From Neorhizobium galegae (GTDB taxonomy: Bacteria; Pseudomonadota; Alphaproteobacteria; Rhizobiales; Rhizobiaceae): a stretch of 64,000 nt of DNA. Each line of letters opens with the position of its first letter. The first letter of the stretch is position 1. The stretch spans positions 141,565-205,564 of the forward strand of contig NZ_JAGIPH010000010.1 in assembly GCF_017877135.1 (NCBI RefSeq). The letters are read 5' to 3'. The position numbers and the translations under genes were made by a program. Under the pieces are notes generated by a model that was not told the origin of the DNA, made no database searches, and was given only the letters and a program-made list of their open reading frames with translations. Shown in pieces: positions 49,793 to 58,458 of the stretch.

Positions 49793-52591
49793 TCAATCGT
49801 CCGGCAGCGCGACGGCCGGCTTGCCGGAGATGATCTCGCGCTTGCCGACATGGTTTGCCGGGCCGACCAGGCCTTCCTGCTCCATGCGCTCCACCAGCGA
49901 GGCGGCGCGGTTATAGCCGACCGAGAGCCGCCGCTGGATATAGGAGGTCGAGCACTTGCGGTCCTTCATCACCACCTTGACGGCCTTTTCATAAAGGTCG
50001 TCGGCATCTTCGCTGCCCATGGAGCTGCGGTCAAAGACGGCGGCATCGGCTTCCGGCTCGACTTCCGCTTCGTTTTCGTCTTCGGTGACGGTTCCGAGAT
50101 AATCCGGACGCCCCTGCGCCTTCAGGTGCGAAACGACGTGTTCCACCTCGGCATCCGAGACGAAAGGTCCGTGGACGCGGGAAATCCGGCCGCCGCCCGC
50201 CATATGCAGCATGTCGCCCTGGCCGAGCAGATGTTCGGCGCCCTGTTCACCAAGGATCGTGCGGCTATCGATCTTCGACGTCACCTGGAAGGAGATGCGC
50301 GTCGGGAAGTTGGCCTTGATCGTGCCAGTGATGACATCGACGGAGGGTCGTTGCGTTGCCATGATCAGATGGATGCCGGCGGCGCGCGCCATCTGCGCCA
50401 GACGCTGGATAGCGCCTTCGATCTCCTTGCCGGCCACCATCATCAAGTCGGCCATTTCGTCGACGACGACAACGATATAGGGCATCGGCGACAGGTCGAG
50501 TTCCTGTTCCTCGTAGACGATCTCGCCATTGTGACGGTCAAAGCCGGTCTGCACGTTGACGGTGATCGTCTCGCCCTTTTCGCGCGCCTGGGCGGCACGG
50601 GCGTTGTAACCGTCGATGTTGCGCACGCTGAGCCGCGACATCTTGCGATAGCGATCCTCCATCTCGCGCACAGCCCATTTCAGCGCCAGAACGGCCTTCT
50701 TCGGATCGGTGACGACGGGGGTGAGGAGATGCGGAATGCCGTCATAGACCGACAGTTCCAGCATTTTCGGGTCGATCATGATCAGGCGGCATTCTTCCGG
50801 GCGCAGCCGGTAGAGAAGCGACAGGATCATGGTATTGATCGCAACCGACTTGCCAGACCCGGTGGTGCCGGCGACCAGCAGATGCGGCATCTTGGCAAGC
50901 TCGGCAATGACGGGCTCGCCACCGATGGTCTTGCCAAGGCAAAGCGCCAGCCGGTGCTTGGTCTCCCAATAATCCTCACACTCGATGAGTTCGCGCAGGA
51001 AAACCGTTTCGCGCACGGCATTCGGCAGTTCGATGCCGATGACATTGCGGCCGGGAACAACCGCGACACGCGCCGACAGTGCCGACATGGAACGGGCAAT
51101 ATCGTCGGCAAGGCCGATGACGCGCGAGGATTTCACACCCGGCGCCGGCTCGAATTCGTAGAGCGTCACAACCGGGCCGGGGCGCACGTCGATGATTTCG
51201 CCGCGGACACCGAAATCTTCCAGAATGCTTTCGAGAAGACCGGCGCTTTGCTGGAGCGCATCCGGCTGTACTGCTTCTGCCTGCTGGCCGAAAGGCTCCT
51301 GCAGAAGTGCGATCGGCGGAAACTCGTAGGCATCGTCGCTTTCTCGCACGGCCATGGCGCCGGTAAGACCCGGCAATCCCTGCGGTACGCGCCGCGATAT
51401 CGGAACGACCGCGCGCGCCACGGGCTGTGGCGGCGGAACCGCGATTGTGTCCAGAGTAGTTTCGGAAGCGGCCGCCCCCGGGTTCTCCTGCGGCGCGGCA
51501 AGCGTTTCGATAACGGCAGCACCGGTATCCTCGATCACCGGAGCGGGCGCGGCGGTCGCGAACATCGGTTCGCTTGCCATCGTTGGGTGGACCGGAGCGG
51601 GCGCTGGCGCCTCAACTGCGAGCGGAGCCGGCGGCAGCTCGGCGGCGGGCGCCGAGAGAGGACGCCGCTCAAACCGGGTGCCGGGACGCACTTCGCGATA
51701 GAGCGCCGTGACGGACGCGGGCACAAGCGGATGCGACAAACGCACGACTTCGGCCGGGCGACGCTTCAAGGTCGGAACGGATGGCTGGGGTAGCGACACT
51801 GGCTGGGATGCCGGCGGCGCATGATCGGAGGCGATTCCGGCTTCAAAGAACGCAAAATCGGAAAGCCAGAGCTTCGCTGGCGCATCAAGCGGAAGAGACG
51901 GCTCTGCCACCTCGGAAGGAGCGGTTGCAACAGACGTGTCGACGGTGATCGGCGCCTCGACAGCAGGCGATACCTGGACAACTGCCGGCGGAGCTGCCGG
52001 GATTTCGGGTGCCGGTGCGCAAGGCGCAGTTGCGCTGGCGGTCGATTGCGGTTCGGGCGTGACAGAAATCTCCGCGGCAAAAGTGGGAGAAGCGGTCTCG
52101 ATACTCTGTTCTGGAGGCATTTCGACTTTCGGTTGTTCCTTCGGCTGGCGCCTGAAAATCAGGGCACGCGGCGAAGGTTCAGGCTTGACCTTGGGCGGGA
52201 CCGGCATCTGCTGCATGGCAGACGCGGCACCCTGCAAGGCATTGACGAGAAGTTCCGGCGCAAGTGTGGCATTTTCGTTGACCGGCGGCTGGGCGTTCAC
52301 ATCAAGCGGCTCGACCAGACGGCCGGCGGCCGCCGGCATCCGCTCTTCCGGGGCAACGGGCGCCATCTGGTCACGGCTGCGTGGACGGGCAAGAATGCTT
52401 TCCGGCGTGCGGGTGAAGCGCACATTCGGCGCCAGCTTGAAAGCGGCCTGCCACGGCGCCTGCTCGATCGTGGCCTCGTTCGGATCGACCGTTGGTGTCC
52501 GCCGCTCCGGCGCATGTGCGCCGCCGTCGAGAAAGTCCTCGTCGGACTGCATCGTTTCAAGGGACTTGGGGAAGTTCGTTCTATGAAAATG
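49793..52591 (-). CDS. ftsK: FtsK/SpoIIIE-type DNA translocase without membrane domain
   Basis: A ~932-residue protein. The N-terminal ~430 residues are a Pro/Ala/Glu-rich, low-complexity linker with no transmembrane helix. The motor follows: LLESILEDFGVRGEIIDVRPGPVV (alpha), Walker A VAGTTGSGKSVAINTM (~570-585), Walker B VVVVDEMADLM (~706-716), and ATQRPSVDVITGTIKANFP. The C-terminal gamma winged helix (STSYIQRRLSVGYNRAASLVERME) is the KOPS-reading module. Canonical FtsK has four N-terminal membrane helices, so this is a soluble paralogue. The start is uncertain (52612, 52591 or 52552). Confidence 0.9.
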   Translation of the reverse strand, partial: HFHRTNFPKSLETMQSDEDFLDGGAHAPERRTPTVDPNEATIEQAPWQAAFKLAPNVRFTRTPESILARPRSRDQMAPVAPEERMPAAAGRLVEPLDVNAQPPVNENATLAPELLVNALQGAASAMQQMPVPPKVKPEPSPRALIFRRQPKEQPKVEMPPEQSIETASPTFAAEISVTPEPQSTASATAPCAPAPEIPAAPPAVVQVSPAVEAPITVDTSVATAPSEVAEPSLPLDAPAKLWLSDFAFFEAGIASDHAPPASQPVSLPQPSVPTLKRRPAEVVRLSHPLVPASVTALYREVRPGTRFERRPLSAPAAELPPAPLAVEAPAPAPVHPTMASEPMFATAAPAPVIEDTGAAVIETLAAPQENPGAAASETTLDTIAVPPPQPVARAVVPISRRVPQGLPGLTGAMAVRESDDAYEFPPIALLQEPFGQQAEAVQPDALQQSAGLLESILEDFGVRGEIIDVRPGPVVTLYEFEPAPGVKSSRVIGLADDIARSMSALSARVAVVPGRNVIGIELPNAVRETVFLRELIECEDYWETKHRLALCLGKTIGGEPVIAELAKMPHLLVAGTTGSGKSVAINTMILSLLYRLRPEECRLIMIDPKMLELSVYDGIPHLLTPVVTDPKKAVLALKWAVREMEDRYRKMSRLSVRNIDGYNARAAQAREKGETITVNVQTGFDRHNGEIVYEEQELDLSPMPYIVVVVDEMADLMMVAGKEIEGAIQRLAQMARAAGIHLIMATQRPSVDVITGTIKANFPTRISFQVTSKIDSRTILGEQGAEHLLGQGDMLHMAGGGRISRVHGPFVSDAEVEHVVSHLKAQGRPDYLGTVTEDENEAEVEPEADAAVFDRSSMGSEDADDLYEKAVKVVMKDRKCSTSYIQRRLSVGYNRAASLVERMEQEGLVGPANHVGKREIISGKPAVALPDD

Positions 52592-52612
52592 CATCACACC
52601 AACCGCGTACAA

Positions 52613-52980
52613 ATGGCAGTGCTATTAAGTAGAAAATAAAGGTTAATGGCTCCTTTAGAACCGTCTCCGGCTGTGCGATTTCATAACCTGTGACAGGCTG
52701 TCCGCTCCGCAGCACGAGACAGCTATAACATTGTAATATATAGACATTCCACCAAAATTTGAACACTTTCCGGCGTCCATTTGTTTAACGGTTCGCCCTG
52801 TTCGTCGCAGATCGCGCCGGCTCGGTGCCTCTGCGCCAGCCAGCACGCTTCACCGGACCTTACCGGGGCGTGACGATCCGGGAAAACCTCTCTTCGTCGC
52901 CGCCGAAAACTGCCCGATGAATTTCATCGACAGACGCCCTGCAGTATGATGGATGAGCAAAAACGAGAGACGGATCTGCA
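52613..52980. promoter_or_regulatory. Divergent intergenic region of ftsK paralogue and GntR gene
   Basis: About 370 bases with no supported gene. The left half is AT-rich (TAACATTGTAATATATAGACATTCC, 52725-52749) and probably holds the leftward ftsK promoter. The right half leads into the GntR gene at 52981 with a weak purine-rich stretch (ACGAGAGACGGATCTGCA). No clear terminator or operator was identified. Confidence 0.4.
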
Positions 52981-53700
52981 ATGGCGACCACGAAGACACA
53001 GGATGCTCAAGACCCGGCCCGCACCCGCGGGTTCGGCACCCAGATGGTCTATACGACGATCCGCCGGGAGATCCTGGCGATGACGCTTGAGCCCGGCTCG
53101 CCGCTGGACGAGGTCAAACTGTCGGAGCGGTTCGGCATGTCGCGCACCCCGGTGCGCGAGGCGCTGCTGCGACTGGCCGCCGATGGGCTGACGACGACCC
53201 TGCCCAACCGCAACACGATCGTCGCCGCGATCGATTTTGCCGCCCTTCCCGCCTATTTCGAAGCGCTGACGCTGATGTACCGCGTCACGACACGTGGAGC
53301 CGCCAAACGGCAGAGTGCGGGCCCGGCCCTTGCCATTCGCGCGCGCCAGGAAGCGTTTGCAAAGGCGGTTTCGGCGCAGGACGCCTATGCCATGATCGAG
53401 GCGAACCGCGATTTTCACGTGGCCATCGCCGAGCGCGCCGGCAATGCCTATTACACGACGTTCTTTGCCCGCCTGCTGGACGAAGGGCGGCGGATCCTGC
53501 GGCTCTATTACTCGACATTCGACGACCGACTGCCCCGGCAATATGTCGAGGAGCATGAAGATATGATCCTCGCCATCGAGGCCGGCGATGTCGAGCGGGC
53601 CGATCGCCTGGCCCTTGCCCATGCGGCCCAGATCGTTGCCCAGATCCAGGACTACGTGGCCCGCGACACAGGCAATGCGCGCCAGATCAACGATCCCTGA
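52981..53700 (+). CDS. GntR family regulator, FadR/FCD subfamily
   Basis: A 239-residue regulator. The winged helix at ~20-85 includes QMVYTTIRREILAMTLEPGSPL and MSRTPVREALLRLAADGL. A helical FCD ligand-binding domain follows, with ANRDFHVAIAERAGN and EEHEDMILAIEAGDVERADRLALAHA, which supply the usual Asp/His metal ligands. It is 148 bp upstream of a DapA-family lyase gene in the same direction and probably controls it. Confidence 0.92.
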   Translation: MATTKTQDAQDPARTRGFGTQMVYTTIRREILAMTLEPGSPLDEVKLSERFGMSRTPVREALLRLAADGLTTTLPNRNTIVAAIDFAALPAYFEALTLMYRVTTRGAAKRQSAGPALAIRARQEAFAKAVSAQDAYAMIEANRDFHVAIAERAGNAYYTTFFARLLDEGRRILRLYYSTFDDRLPRQYVEEHEDMILAIEAGDVERADRLALAHAAQIVAQIQDYVARDTGNARQINDP

Positions 53701-53784
53701 GACCCCGACATGAGGCCCGCTACCTCTCGGATTCCTGACGAGTCCGCAGATGCGGTTTTCCGTCGACATCCAAAAATACAAAGT

Positions 53785-53790
53785 GTATAC
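53785..53790. promoter_or_regulatory. Candidate GntR operator upstream of the DapA-family gene
   Basis: The palindrome GTATAC sits within AAGTGTATACCAG, about 60 bp before the DapA-family start. FadR-subfamily GntR proteins often bind short palindromes of the GTNTACNAC/TGTATACA type. Single copy, so support is weak. Confidence 0.3.
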
Positions 53791-53847
53791 CAGCTGTCGA
53801 TTGGAAGTGGCTTCCGTGGCCGCACCGCCCGCCAGATGGAGATTGCA

Positions 53848-54813
53848 ATGACTTCGAACATTTTCACCGGTTGCATCCCGGCCCTTATGACGCCGTGCCA
53901 TGCCGACCGCAGCCCCGATTTCGACGGACTGGTGCGCAAGGGCCGCGAGCTGGTGGATGCCGGCATGTCGGCCGTTGTCTATTGCGGTTCGATGGGTGAC
54001 TGGCCGCTGCTAAGCGACGCGCAGCGCATGGAAGGCGTCGAGCGCCTGGTCAAGGCTGGTCTGCGCGTCATCGTCGGCACGGGGGCGGTCAACACGAAAA
54101 TTGCCGCGGAACATGCCGCCCATGCCCAGAAGGTCGGCGCCCACGGTCTCATGGTCATCCCGCGGGTCCTGTCGCGCGGCACGTCCGTCTCGGCCCAGCG
54201 GGCGCATTTCAAGGCCATTCTGTCGGCGGCGCCGGAGCTGCCGGCCGTGATCTATAACAGCCCCTATTACGGTTTTGCCACACGCGCCGACCTCTTCTTC
54301 GAGCTGCGTCGGGACCACAAGAATCTGATCGGCTTCAAGGAATTCGGTGGTCCGGCAGACCTGCGCTATGCGGCTGAAAACATCACCAGCCGCGATGATG
54401 AGGTCACGCTCATGGTCGGCGTCGATACCGCCGTCTTCCACGGCTTCGTCAATTGCGGCGCCTCGGGCGCCATTACCGGCATCGGCAATGTGCTGCCGCG
54501 CGAAGTGCTGCATCTGGTATCGCTCTGCGAGGCAGCCGCCAGGGGCGATGCAAAGGCGCGCGCCCAGGCGCTTGAGCTGGAAACCGCCCTTGCCGTGCTC
54601 TCCTCCTTCGATGAAGGCCCGGATCTCGTCCTCTTTTACAAGCACATGCTGGTGATGACCGGAAACCCGGAATATACGCTGCACTTCAACGAGACGGACA
54701 GTCTGTCCGACAGCCAGCGCGGCTTTGTCGAAAAGCAGTTCAAGCTCTTCCAGGCCTGGTACGCCGACTGGTCGAAAACGGTTGCCCCTGTCTCTCAGGA
54801 CAAGGCTGCCTGA
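53848..54813 (+). CDS. DapA-family lyase/deaminase (possible pyrroline-4-hydroxy-2-carboxylate deaminase)
   Basis: A 321-residue class I aldolase-like TIM barrel. The Schiff-base lysine is K164 in GFKEFGG and the catalytic tyrosine is Y136 in VIYNSPYYG. The phosphate/carboxylate-binding motif reads YCGSMGDWPLLSDAQR instead of the DapA GTTGE form, so it is not a lysine-biosynthesis DapA. The overall sequence resembles, from memory, rhizobial HypD-type enzymes of trans-4-hydroxyproline catabolism, which deaminate pyrroline-4-hydroxy-2-carboxylate. Other hydroxyproline genes are not in the window. The start at 53848 follows GGAGATTGCA. Confidence 0.85.
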   Translation: MTSNIFTGCIPALMTPCHADRSPDFDGLVRKGRELVDAGMSAVVYCGSMGDWPLLSDAQRMEGVERLVKAGLRVIVGTGAVNTKIAAEHAAHAQKVGAHGLMVIPRVLSRGTSVSAQRAHFKAILSAAPELPAVIYNSPYYGFATRADLFFELRRDHKNLIGFKEFGGPADLRYAAENITSRDDEVTLMVGVDTAVFHGFVNCGASGAITGIGNVLPREVLHLVSLCEAAARGDAKARAQALELETALAVLSSFDEGPDLVLFYKHMLVMTGNPEYTLHFNETDSLSDSQRGFVEKQFKLFQAWYADWSKTVAPVSQDKAA

Positions 54814-54955
54814 GAAGGCTGTTCGCCTATCTGAAATGACGTGCGTATCGAGGCGGCAGCATTCAGCTGTCGCCTCAATGCGTTCGGCAGCCTGGGGCGA
54901 TGGACTGCGCGACTTTCGGCCCAAAGCTGACGTACACCTCCAACCGGTCGCAGCG

Positions 54956-55258
54956 TCAGCAATCCATGATGTCGCGTTCGTTCAATGCGTCGTATTTCTT
55001 GAGTTCGCCTCGCATCTTACCGATCCAGCGGCTGACGAACGCGATCGTGTCGGCAGCCTGCAAATGAGCGCTAAGCGCAGCCTGATCGACCCAACGTTCC
55101 GATATCAGCAATCGACCTGATTGTGGATCGTCCACGGCAGCATCATACGTGATGCTGCCCGGACGCTTTCGTGTCGTATATGCCAGCGCATTCAGTTCCG
55201 TCATGCATTGCGCCAGATCGGCTGGATCGACGTGCATGTAGCCGGTGATAATCAGCAT
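54956..55258 (-). CDS. Antibiotic biosynthesis monooxygenase (ABM) domain protein
   Basis: A 100-residue ferredoxin-like-fold protein of the ABM/YgiN group: MLIITGYMHVDPADLAQCM, RKRPGSITYDAAVDDP, LLISERWVDQAALSAHL. Such proteins are small quinol or aromatic monooxygenases or simply dimeric binding proteins. It lies 71 bp downstream of the MDR oxidoreductase gene, in the same direction, so the two may form a redox pair. Confidence 0.85.
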   Translation of the reverse strand: MLIITGYMHVDPADLAQCMTELNALAYTTRKRPGSITYDAAVDDPQSGRLLISERWVDQAALSAHLQAADTIAFVSRWIGKMRGELKKYDALNERDIMDC

Positions 55259-55329
55259 GGGATAGCTCCTCCATCAGCGCCTCGACCACCAGTCCGCGGC
55301 GGACTGGGCCTTGACTGGTCAAGTGGTGA

Positions 55330-56349
55330 TCAGACGGCGACCAGCACGATCTTGCCCTGGATGCTTCCTTCGGAAGCACGACGATGCGCTGCCGATGCCT
55401 CGGCCAGCGGATAAGTGCTGTCGATCACCACCCGTATGGAGCCGTCCTCAAGCAGACGGCCGGCCTCTACCAATTGCGCGCCGTTCGAGCGCACCTGCGT
55501 CGTCGAGACGGTGATCTTTCGTCGGGCGGCTTCGTCATAACCTGAAAAGCCCATCGGGTTGACGAGAAACAGGGCGCCATACGGCTTAATGCTGGGAAGA
55601 AAGCGTTCCATAGTCGCGCCGCCGACGGCATCGAGCACCAGATCAACATCCTTCGCCACTAGTTCGGCAGCCGTCTTCGTGTGGTCGATGAAAATATCGG
55701 CACCAAGATCTTTGAGAAGCGCCTCGTGTCTGCCCGAAGCAACGGCAACCACCCTCGCGCCTTGCCATTTCGCGATTTGGACTGCGAGATGGCCGACGCC
55801 GCCGCCGGCGCCGTTCACCAGAACGGTCTTGCCGTCGAGCGGAGCCGGGGCATGCGGGAAAGTCTGGAAAGGGTTCGGCGCATCGTGTCCCAGATCGACC
55901 AAAAATTGCCAGGCAGTCAGAAGCGACATTGGCGCGCCGGCGGCCTGGACGTGGTCGATCCCGGCGGGCTTCAGCGCCAAGTCCGATGCGGGAACACGAA
56001 CATATTCGGCATAGGCGCTGCTTCCCGTCATGAGGTCATGCGGGAACCGGACCATCGCATGGACCTCGTCGCCGATCTTGAACTGCGACACGTCTTCGCC
56101 GACGGCCGCAACCGTGCCGGAAATGTCCGTGCCAAGGATCAGCGGAAAGCTTGGATTGGGCTGCCATTCCGGCGGGAGAGCCCGGTAACCATCGCGCAGA
56201 TAGAGATCCGGCGGGTTGAGGCTCGTGGCATGGACGCGAACAAGCACGTCGTCAGCCGAGATTTCCGGTCGGGGTGCATCCTCATAGAGGAGGACATCCG
56301 GTCCACCGAATTCGTGCAATCGCACGGCTTTCATCATGTCAGTCATCAT
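55330..56349 (-). CDS. NADPH-dependent quinone oxidoreductase-like MDR protein
   Basis: A 339-residue zinc-independent medium-chain reductase. It shows MKAVRLHEFGGPDVL, VHATSLNPPDLYLRDG, GTDISGTVAAVGEDV, the nucleotide-binding motif VNGAGGGVGHLAVQIAKWQGARVVAVAS, and a C-terminal PLAEASAAHRRASEGSIQGKIVL typical of quinone reductases. The zinc-binding cysteines are absent. It is divergent from a LysR gene, which probably regulates it. Confidence 0.9.
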   Translation of the reverse strand: MMTDMMKAVRLHEFGGPDVLLYEDAPRPEISADDVLVRVHATSLNPPDLYLRDGYRALPPEWQPNPSFPLILGTDISGTVAAVGEDVSQFKIGDEVHAMVRFPHDLMTGSSAYAEYVRVPASDLALKPAGIDHVQAAGAPMSLLTAWQFLVDLGHDAPNPFQTFPHAPAPLDGKTVLVNGAGGGVGHLAVQIAKWQGARVVAVASGRHEALLKDLGADIFIDHTKTAAELVAKDVDLVLDAVGGATMERFLPSIKPYGALFLVNPMGFSGYDEAARRKITVSTTQVRSNGAQLVEAGRLLEDGSIRVVIDSTYPLAEASAAHRRASEGSIQGKIVLVAV

Positions 56350-56388
56350 GGCCTCGCTTGGATGTTGGTTTGGATGACTGAAGATACG

Positions 56389-56407
56389 ATCAACTTGTTC
56401 GATTGAT
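56389..56407. promoter_or_regulatory. Candidate LysR-type binding site
   Basis: ATCAA-N9-TTGAT, a perfect interrupted palindrome with the T-N11-A form expected for LysR-type regulators. It lies centrally in the 88-bp gap between the divergent MDR oxidoreductase and LysR genes. Confidence 0.6.
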
Positions 56408-56437
56408 AATCACCGGACAATTCGCTTTAATAGTGCC

Positions 56438-57340
56438 ATGAAGGAACAAATCGGAATTGATAGGCTGACGGGGCTGATTGCATTCGCTCGCGCCGGCTCG
56501 CTCGGAAGCTACACCGCCGCCGCCCGCTCCTTGTCCATCTCACCCTCGGCGGTCAGCAAAAGCATTCAGCGGCTGGAAAAGCAGCTCGGCGTTTCGCTTT
56601 TTGCGCGCACGACACGTTCCCTGACCCTGACGGCCGAAGGGCGCGATCTGCATGAGCGTGCGCTCAGGCTGCTGAACGACGCCGAAGAGATCGAGCAGGC
56701 GGCAAAAGCAGCGCGCACCGAGCCCGCCGGCACATTACGAATCGCGGCATCTTTGCCGATCGGTCTGCACGTAATAGCGCCGGTGCTCCCTAAGTTTCGC
56801 AGGCTCCATCCGAAGGTTAACATAGATCTGCGTCTGAGCGACCACATGGTTGATCTCATCGAAGGCGGCTTCGATGTCGCAGTCCGCATCGGCGATCTGT
56901 CAGACTCGCGCCTGCTTTCCCGCCGCCTTCTGCCGCATCGGCTATGCTGCTATGCCTCGCCCGAATATCTGGCCGGGCGCGGCCCGCCGACCCATCCGGA
57001 CCAATTGGCAGAGCACGACACTGTCAGCCTGCGCTACCAGAGTAGCGGCCAGCTATTCCGCTGGCCTTTCCGCGTCGGGAACAGGGAGGTCGAGATCGTG
57101 CCGTCCTCCGGCATCATCGTCGACGCAAGCGAAGCCGTTCTTGCGACGATCTCGGCGGGCGCCGGCATTGGAATGGCAACGAGTTTCATGGCCAGCGCCT
57201 GGGTGAGGCGTGGAGCGCTCGTGCCGGTTCTGGCCGACTATGCGGTGGACCGGCACAATATAACAGCGCTGTGGCCCGAGAGCCGACGGTCGAACCCCGC
57301 CGTCCGCGCCTTCCTCAACACCCTATCAGAGCTGTCGTGA
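56438..57340 (+). CDS. LysR family transcriptional regulator
   Basis: A 300-residue LysR protein. The N-terminal helix-turn-helix is GSYTAAARSLSISPSAVSKSIQRLEKQLGV, then LFARTTRSLTLTAEG. An effector-binding domain follows (PAGTLRIAASLPIGLHVIAPVLPKF ... FDVAVRIGDL). The sequence resembles the AaeR/DsdC-like group that represses adjacent oxidoreductases. It is divergent from the MDR gene, with a matching operator between. Confidence 0.92.
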   Translation: MKEQIGIDRLTGLIAFARAGSLGSYTAAARSLSISPSAVSKSIQRLEKQLGVSLFARTTRSLTLTAEGRDLHERALRLLNDAEEIEQAAKAARTEPAGTLRIAASLPIGLHVIAPVLPKFRRLHPKVNIDLRLSDHMVDLIEGGFDVAVRIGDLSDSRLLSRRLLPHRLCCYASPEYLAGRGPPTHPDQLAEHDTVSLRYQSSGQLFRWPFRVGNREVEIVPSSGIIVDASEAVLATISAGAGIGMATSFMASAWVRRGALVPVLADYAVDRHNITALWPESRRSNPAVRAFLNTLSELS

Positions 57341-57425
57341 CATTGGCATTGCATGTCTGCTTCTGGCGCATTCCAGCCCAAAACCACGCGCGTTCAGCTG
57401 GACAGCGGCCTCTTGCCTTAGAATG

Positions 57426-58226
57426 TCATTCCTCCCCCAACCGGAACCGACCTCCCAAAGCTTCGGAGGCGGCTTTGCCGGCACTGACGAGAAGTTCGAC
57501 ATAGTCTGCGCGCCTTGCCTCGTCGAAGCGAAAGAGCGGGAAGGAAATCGACATGGCGGCGATCGGATGACCCAGATGGTTGAAGATCGGAACAGCCATG
57601 CAGCGCACGCCGGCCTCGCTTTCTTCAACCTCCTCCGCATACCCACGCGCACGGGTCTTTTCCAGATCGGACAGAAGGGCTGCACGCTCGGTCATGGTGC
57701 GTGGCGCGCGTCGATCAAGCACCATCCGGGCCAGTCGCTCCTCTTGTTCACCCTTGGAGCAAAAGGCCAGAAGCGCCTTGCCGAGCGCCGTGCTGTGCAA
57801 CGGGTTGCGCAGGCCGAGCGGTGATTTCATCGCCAGATTGAAGGCGGCATCGTATTTGTGGATGTAAACCACCTTGTCTTCCCGGCTGTCGAGAACGCCC
57901 AGATTGATGGATTCACCGGTTGCCCGCGACAGCCTGCCCATGGCCGGATCCGCCACCCGCAACAGATCCGCCTGATCGCTCAGCGAGCGCGCGCCCAGGC
58001 TGAACAGTTTGAGCGTCAGGCGATATTTTTCCGTTTCGGCATCCTGCTCCACATAGCCGAGGTCGACCATGGTCTGCAGCAGGCGATGCGCCGTGGTTTT
58101 CGACGTCATGGCCTTTTGCGAGAGATCGGCAAGGCCGATCTGGCGTGACTCGACCAATGCCTCCAGCACCGCCAAGACCTTGAGGACGGCGGCGGCATTT
58201 TCGGTCTTGGCAGGATTATCGGCCAT
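57426..58226 (-). CDS. IclR family transcriptional regulator (KdgR-like)
   Basis: A ~266-residue IclR protein. The winged helix reads IGLADLSQKAMTSKTTAHRLLQTMVDLGYVE, then a GAF-like effector domain (GESINLGVLDSREDKVVYIHKYD, HSTALGKALLAF, GYAEEVEESEAGVRCMAVPIFNHLGHPIAAMSIS). Starts at 58235 and 58226 are both possible. It is divergent from GH105 and a sugar-binding protein gene, as KdgR-type regulators of pectin breakdown often are. Confidence 0.9.
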   Translation of the reverse strand: MADNPAKTENAAAVLKVLAVLEALVESRQIGLADLSQKAMTSKTTAHRLLQTMVDLGYVEQDAETEKYRLTLKLFSLGARSLSDQADLLRVADPAMGRLSRATGESINLGVLDSREDKVVYIHKYDAAFNLAMKSPLGLRNPLHSTALGKALLAFCSKGEQEERLARMVLDRRAPRTMTERAALLSDLEKTRARGYAEEVEESEAGVRCMAVPIFNHLGHPIAAMSISFPLFRFDEARRADYVELLVSAGKAASEALGGRFRLGEE

Positions 58227-58390
58227 GGCGTGCATTCCACATTTTCCGAAATTTCATTCTGAATTTGGTCAAGGCGCACTGTCAAGCGACCTCTCCACGC
58301 ACCGCCCGGCTTGCCCGTCTTGCTCAACCCTGCTCGCCCGTCACAGCACCGAGCCATCAACACACCGAAAAACGCCGTTGAAATGCGTGT

Positions 58391-58428
58391 CAGACTATGG
58401 TCTGCTCAAATTCCGGAACGAAGTTCCG
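58391..58428. promoter_or_regulatory. Two palindromes in the IclR-GH105 intergenic region
   Basis: CAGAC-N4-GTCTG (58391-58404) and CGGAAC-GAA-GTTCCG (58414-58428) lie 30-68 bp before the GH105 start. A related TTCCG/CGGAA half-site is near the IclR start (about 58243). They are good candidates for IclR binding. Confidence 0.5.
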
Positions 58429-58458
58429 AAAATATTTCAACTGGGGAGGAGTTGAAGC

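Noticed and set aside
49850..51793. Plus-strand open frame of about 647 codons
   Set aside because: Antisense to the FtsK-type gene; composition only reflects the complement of the motor domain and Pro/Ala linker.
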